Made by a program: the position numbers and the translations under genes
The notes under the pieces: generated by a model
Told to the model about the DNA's origin: nothing
What the model saw: the letters and a program-made list of their open reading frames with translations, nothing else
Database searches by the model: none
Shown: positions 14,274 to 17,331 of the stretch, piece after piece
Layout of the letters: every line of letters begins with the position of its first letter
How positions within the stretch are numbered: the first letter of the stretch is position 1
NCBI GenBank assembly: GCA_913041025.1
Contig: CAJWGQ010000043.1
Coordinates: forward strand, 1-17,331
DNA length: 17,331 nt
Source: an uncultured Gammaproteobacteria bacterium
Lineage (GTDB): Bacteria > Pseudomonadota > Gammaproteobacteria > Pseudomonadales > Azotimanducaceae_A
Reading direction: 5' to 3'

Positions 14274-15245
14274 ATGAAAGCAATAGTAGTAGAACAAGAC
14301 AGACTGGTTTGGCAAGAGATTGGAATCGAGTCATGTGGCCCTGGAGAAGTAAGGATAAAGGTTGCGGCGACCGCTGTGAATCGAGCTGACCTAGCACAAA
14401 GATCTGGGGGTTACCCTCCACCAGCTGGGGCGTCGCCTATATTAGGCTTGGAATGCTCTGGTGAAGTTATTGAAATTGGAGAAGAAGTACGACGAGTAAA
14501 GGTTGGAGATAGAGTATGCGCTCTATTAGCTGGAGGTGGCTACGCTGAAGAGGTGGTAGTGCCTGCGGGTCAGGTTTTAAAAGTCCCGGCTGGTTTATCC
14601 TTAATCGAGGCCGCTTCCGTTCCAGAGGTTTATGCGACTGCTTACCTTAATTTATACATGGAGGGCAGAGCTTCGATAGGAGAGAAAGTGTTACTCCATG
14701 CAGGCGCAAGCGGCGTCGGGACAGCAGCCATTCAACTTTTGAAATTTTCCCATAACCCTTGTTTTGTGACGGTGGGCAATAGTGACAAGCTCAGACGATG
14801 TGTCGAGCTGGGTGCTGATTCGGGGTTTGTAAGACATAACGGATCTTTCGCAAAAACCGTCTTAGACTGGGCTGGTTCCGCTGGCGTGAACGTGGTGCTT
14901 GACCCAGTCGGTGCTAGTTATATGGAGGATAATCTCTCCTGTTTAACTACGGGAGGACGATTAGTAATTATTGGTTTGCTTGGAGGCCAAAAGACAGATG
15001 TGAACTTAGGATTGTTGATGATGAAGCGCATTTCCGTTATTGGTTCCACGCTGCGCGGGAGGCCAATCGCCGAAAAATCGAGAATTATGGATGAATTAAA
15101 AGAAAATCTCTGGCCTCGCTTAGAGTCGGGAGAAATTAAGCCGATTATCGAAGCAGTCTTACCTGTGACGGAGGCTGAAAAAGCTCATGAATTGATTGCT
15201 GGTAACGAGACCTTTGGCAAGGTGGTGCTCGAGGTATCTGGCTAA
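14274..15245 (+). CDS. PIG3-like NAD(P)H quinone oxidoreductase
   Basis: A 323-residue medium-chain reductase without catalytic zinc, of the quinone oxidoreductase (Qor/PIG3, TP53I3-like) group. The stretch NRADLAQRSGGYPPPAGAS (36-54) is typical of the PIG3 branch. It is followed by GLECSGEV, the Rossmann loop AGASGVGTAAIQ (143-154) for NAD(P)H, and GGRLVIIGLLGG (227-238). It would reduce quinones with NADPH in the cytoplasm; the physiological substrate is unknown. ATG 14274 is preceded by a purine-rich site (GAGGGTGGA). It follows hisF by 30 bases on the same strand, so it may be read with hisHF, although nothing links it to histidine synthesis. It converges on valS with a 14-base gap and no clear terminator. 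Confidence 0.88.
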   Translation: MKAIVVEQDRLVWQEIGIESCGPGEVRIKVAATAVNRADLAQRSGGYPPPAGASPILGLECSGEVIEIGEEVRRVKVGDRVCALLAGGGYAEEVVVPAGQVLKVPAGLSLIEAASVPEVYATAYLNLYMEGRASIGEKVLLHAGASGVGTAAIQLLKFSHNPCFVTVGNSDKLRRCVELGADSGFVRHNGSFAKTVLDWAGSAGVNVVLDPVGASYMEDNLSCLTTGGRLVIIGLLGGQKTDVNLGLLMMKRISVIGSTLRGRPIAEKSRIMDELKENLWPRLESGEIKPIIEAVLPVTEAEKAHELIAGNETFGKVVLEVSG

Positions 15246-15259
15246 TTAATCAGGAAGTT

Positions 15260-17331
15260 CTAACTTAATTTTTCGAGCTTTGTGGTTTGTTCTCGTAACA
15301 CTTCTCTTTCCGAGATCATTTTTTCAAGCTTCATTTTTTCTTTCGCGACCACATCCGATGGGGCGTTATCGATAAATTTTTGGTTTGAAAGTTTGCTCTC
15401 TATGCGGGTTATTTCCTTATTGTTCTTGTCAAGTTCCTTGTTGAGTCTGGCTAATTCGGATTTAAGATCAATAAGGCCAGACAGGGGGACCATTAATTTT
15501 AGATCCTCGATCAAAGCAAGCGCATGAGGAGGGGCTTCTTCATTAGCTTCGAGCCATTGAATAGATTCGAGATTAGCTGCTCTTATTAACAGCGAATTAG
15601 AATTGTTCACGAACTCTCGGTCTTTGTTTGAACCGTTTTGTAGGAGTACTTGAATTTTTGTGGAGGGTTTTATTTTTGATTCGCCGCGGATGTTTCTAAC
15701 ACCCGTTACGACTTTCTTTAACCACTCAATTTCAGCATAAGCCTCTTTGTTGATTTGAAAATCAGCTTGTGCCGGAAAATCTTGAAGCATGATGGTCGTT
15801 TCTTCGTTGCCTAATTTCGGAGCGACAATCGTCCAAATTTTTTCTGTGATGAATGGCATTACCGGGTGTGTCAGTCTTAATGTTCTCTCCAATATCTCCA
15901 GCATGCTCCTTTGTGTGGCATGAATCACTGATGCATCTTGATTTTCGTCCCACAAAATGGTTTTGCTGAACTCGATGCACCAATCGCAGTATTCGTGCCA
16001 AATAAATTCATAAAGATGATTGGCGTACATATCGAACCGATAAGTTTCTAACGCATATTCACAGTCTTGAACAAGTTGTTGTGCTTTGGTGGAGATCCAG
16101 CCATCTACAGTCGTGTCGGTCTTTTGGTCTTGGTTATGGATATAGTTTTCCGTATTGGTTAAAACGAAACGAGCTGCATTCCATAGTTTGTTGCAGAAAT
16201 TCCGATACCCTTCTAGTCTCTTTGTGTCGAATCGTGAGTCTTTTCCAGTGGTGGCTAAAGATGCGAACGTGAACCGAAGCGCATCGGTTCCATAAGCTTC
16301 AATTCCCTCAGGAAATTCTTGTTTGGTGGATTTTTCGATCCGCTTCGCCATTTGAGGTTGAGTGAGGTTGCTTGTTCTTTTGTCGACAAGTGCCTCTAGG
16401 TCGATGCCATCTATGAAGTCTAAAGGATCTAGGCCATTTCCTTTTGTCTTCGACATTTTATGCCCATCCGCGTCTCGTATGATGCCGTGTATATAGACTG
16501 TTTCGAAGGGCACTTTTTTGGTGAAGTGAAGCGTCATCATGATCATTCTTGCTACCCAGAAAAAGATAATGTCATGGCCAGTTATCAAAGTGCTGGAGGG
16601 CAGGAAATGCTTTAGATCATCGGTTTCTTGAGGCCATCCCATAGTAGCAAACGGCCATAGAGCAGAGGAAAACCAGGTTTCGAGCACGTCACCATCTTGC
16701 CTTAGAGGTAAGGACGATTCTAAACCGTATTTCTCACGTGCCTCTTTTTCTGTTTTTGCTACGTATATATTTCCTTCGGAGTCGTAATAGGCTGGGATTT
16801 GATGCCCCCACCATTGCTGACGACTGATACACCAGTCCTGTATGTTGTTCATCCAGGAAAAGTAAACGTTTTCATATTGTTTTGGTACGAAACGCACTTC
16901 CCCCTTTTTGACAGCGTCGATTGCTGGTGAGGCGAGCGGCTGAATTTTAACAAACCACTGGTCAGTCAATAGGGGTTCAATAATAGATTCTGAGCGGTCA
17001 CCTCTCGGCACCATCAATGAGTGATCGTCAATTGATTCCAACAAACCGGTTTTTTCTAGATCCTCTATGATCTTTTCTCTGGCTTCGAATCGATCCAGCC
17101 CTTGGTATGCCTTCGGTGCGTTCTCATTAATTTGCGCGGTTTCTGTCAGGATGCTGATTAAGGGGAGATCATGTCGAGCGCCTACTTCGTAGTCATTGAA
17201 GTCATGCCCTGGGGTTATCTTGACGCAACCAGTTCCAAATTCTGGGTCTACGTATTGATCTGAGATAATCGGTATTGTTCTTGAGCAAAGCGGGAGCTCG
17301 ACAGAAGTTCCAATTAGGTTGGTATAGCGCT
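15260..17331 (-). CDS. valS: Valyl-tRNA synthetase (partial, 5' end beyond right edge)
   Basis: About 690 C-terminal residues of ValRS, which charges tRNA-Val. The frame stays open to the right edge. The upstream part encodes the editing-domain segment DPEFGTGCVKITPGHDFNDY and the LDRFEAREKI stretch, so an apparent TTG start near 17044 is internal. Then follow WCISRQQWWGHQIPAYY, the TWFSSALWPF block, and HKMSKTKGN, a KMSKS-type ATP loop with threonine for the second serine (coded near 16435-16460). The anticodon-binding helical domain comes next. The protein ends in the leucine-, lysine- and glutamate-rich coiled coil typical of ValRS (about 15262-15480) that contacts the tRNA. The HIGH motif and the first 240 or so residues are outside the window. 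It is transcribed toward the quinone oxidoreductase gene. Confidence 0.96.
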   Translation of the reverse strand, partial: RYTNLIGTSVELPLCSRTIPIISDQYVDPEFGTGCVKITPGHDFNDYEVGARHDLPLISILTETAQINENAPKAYQGLDRFEAREKIIEDLEKTGLLESIDDHSLMVPRGDRSESIIEPLLTDQWFVKIQPLASPAIDAVKKGEVRFVPKQYENVYFSWMNNIQDWCISRQQWWGHQIPAYYDSEGNIYVAKTEKEAREKYGLESSLPLRQDGDVLETWFSSALWPFATMGWPQETDDLKHFLPSSTLITGHDIIFFWVARMIMMTLHFTKKVPFETVYIHGIIRDADGHKMSKTKGNGLDPLDFIDGIDLEALVDKRTSNLTQPQMAKRIEKSTKQEFPEGIEAYGTDALRFTFASLATTGKDSRFDTKRLEGYRNFCNKLWNAARFVLTNTENYIHNQDQKTDTTVDGWISTKAQQLVQDCEYALETYRFDMYANHLYEFIWHEYCDWCIEFSKTILWDENQDASVIHATQRSMLEILERTLRLTHPVMPFITEKIWTIVAPKLGNEETTIMLQDFPAQADFQINKEAYAEIEWLKKVVTGVRNIRGESKIKPSTKIQVLLQNGSNKDREFVNNSNSLLIRAANLESIQWLEANEEAPPHALALIEDLKLMVPLSGLIDLKSELARLNKELDKNNKEITRIESKLSNQKFIDNAPSDVVAKEKMKLEKMISEREVLREQTTKLEKLS

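Noticed and set aside
15246..15259. Bidirectional terminator between the quinone reductase and valS
   Set aside because: The 14-base gap has no inverted repeat or T-run; the other convergent junctions likewise show no clear hairpin.
17042..17044. TTG as start of valS
   Set aside because: The frame continues upstream to the window edge with clear ValRS editing-domain sequence, so this is an internal leucine codon.
1..17331. CRISPR arrays, tRNA/rRNA genes, insertion sequences, attachment sites
   Set aside because: No spaced direct repeats, no cloverleaf-like intergenic segment and no transposase or integrase sequence were seen; the gaps are too short to hold them.

Overview
The window is a compact, almost fully coding stretch of a bacterial chromosome, moderately AT-rich by eye. 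It looks gammaproteobacterial, possibly a marine lineage. The reasons are a long FabY-type ketoacyl synthase of the kind known from Pseudomonas, a SirB1-family protein, standard HemH, MoaB and ValRS families, and tight packing with no insertion sequences, tRNAs, rRNAs, CRISPR arrays or phage genes. No intergenic gap exceeds about 130 bases. The taxonomic call is an inference from protein families, not from a marker gene.

Layout, left to right. (1) The 3' end of an unrecognised gene and a SirB1/transglutaminase-like protein read rightward. (2) A leftward group, moaB - thiolase - fabY, occupies 990-4615; thiolase and fabY are translationally coupled by a TTG/TGA overlap. (3) Diverging from moaB is a 1617-residue single-chain biotin-dependent carboxylase (4745-9598). 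It reads AccA-like carboxyltransferase half, about 540 residues of unrecognised helical sequence, AccD-like half, biotin carboxylase, biotinyl domain. (4) It is followed by a small membrane protein with an HEWGH motif. (5) A TauE/SafE-family exporter and a LysR regulator diverge with start codons only 2 bases apart. (6) Ferrochelatase, with a cysteine-rich insert, converges on the regulator with a 40-base overlap. (7) A rightward hisH-hisF pair is followed by a PIG3-like quinone oxidoreductase. (8) The leftward valS runs off the right edge.

The best candidate for something unusual is the carboxylase and its surroundings. The chain carries all the parts needed to carboxylate an acyl-CoA, but with the two carboxyltransferase halves in the order alpha-then-beta and far apart. 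In fused PccB/AccD5-type subunits the AccD-like half comes first. It sits next to genes for a FabY ketoacyl synthase, which in Pseudomonas condenses acetyl-CoA with malonyl-ACP, and a thiolase. Together they suggest a local acetyl-CoA/malonyl-CoA module for starting acyl chains. That link is inferred from proximity only.

Other notable points: five genes start with TTG and one with GTG; HisH/HisF look like a divergent clade and are not beside hisA or hisB; and ferrochelatase carries five closely spaced cysteines that could hold an Fe-S cluster.
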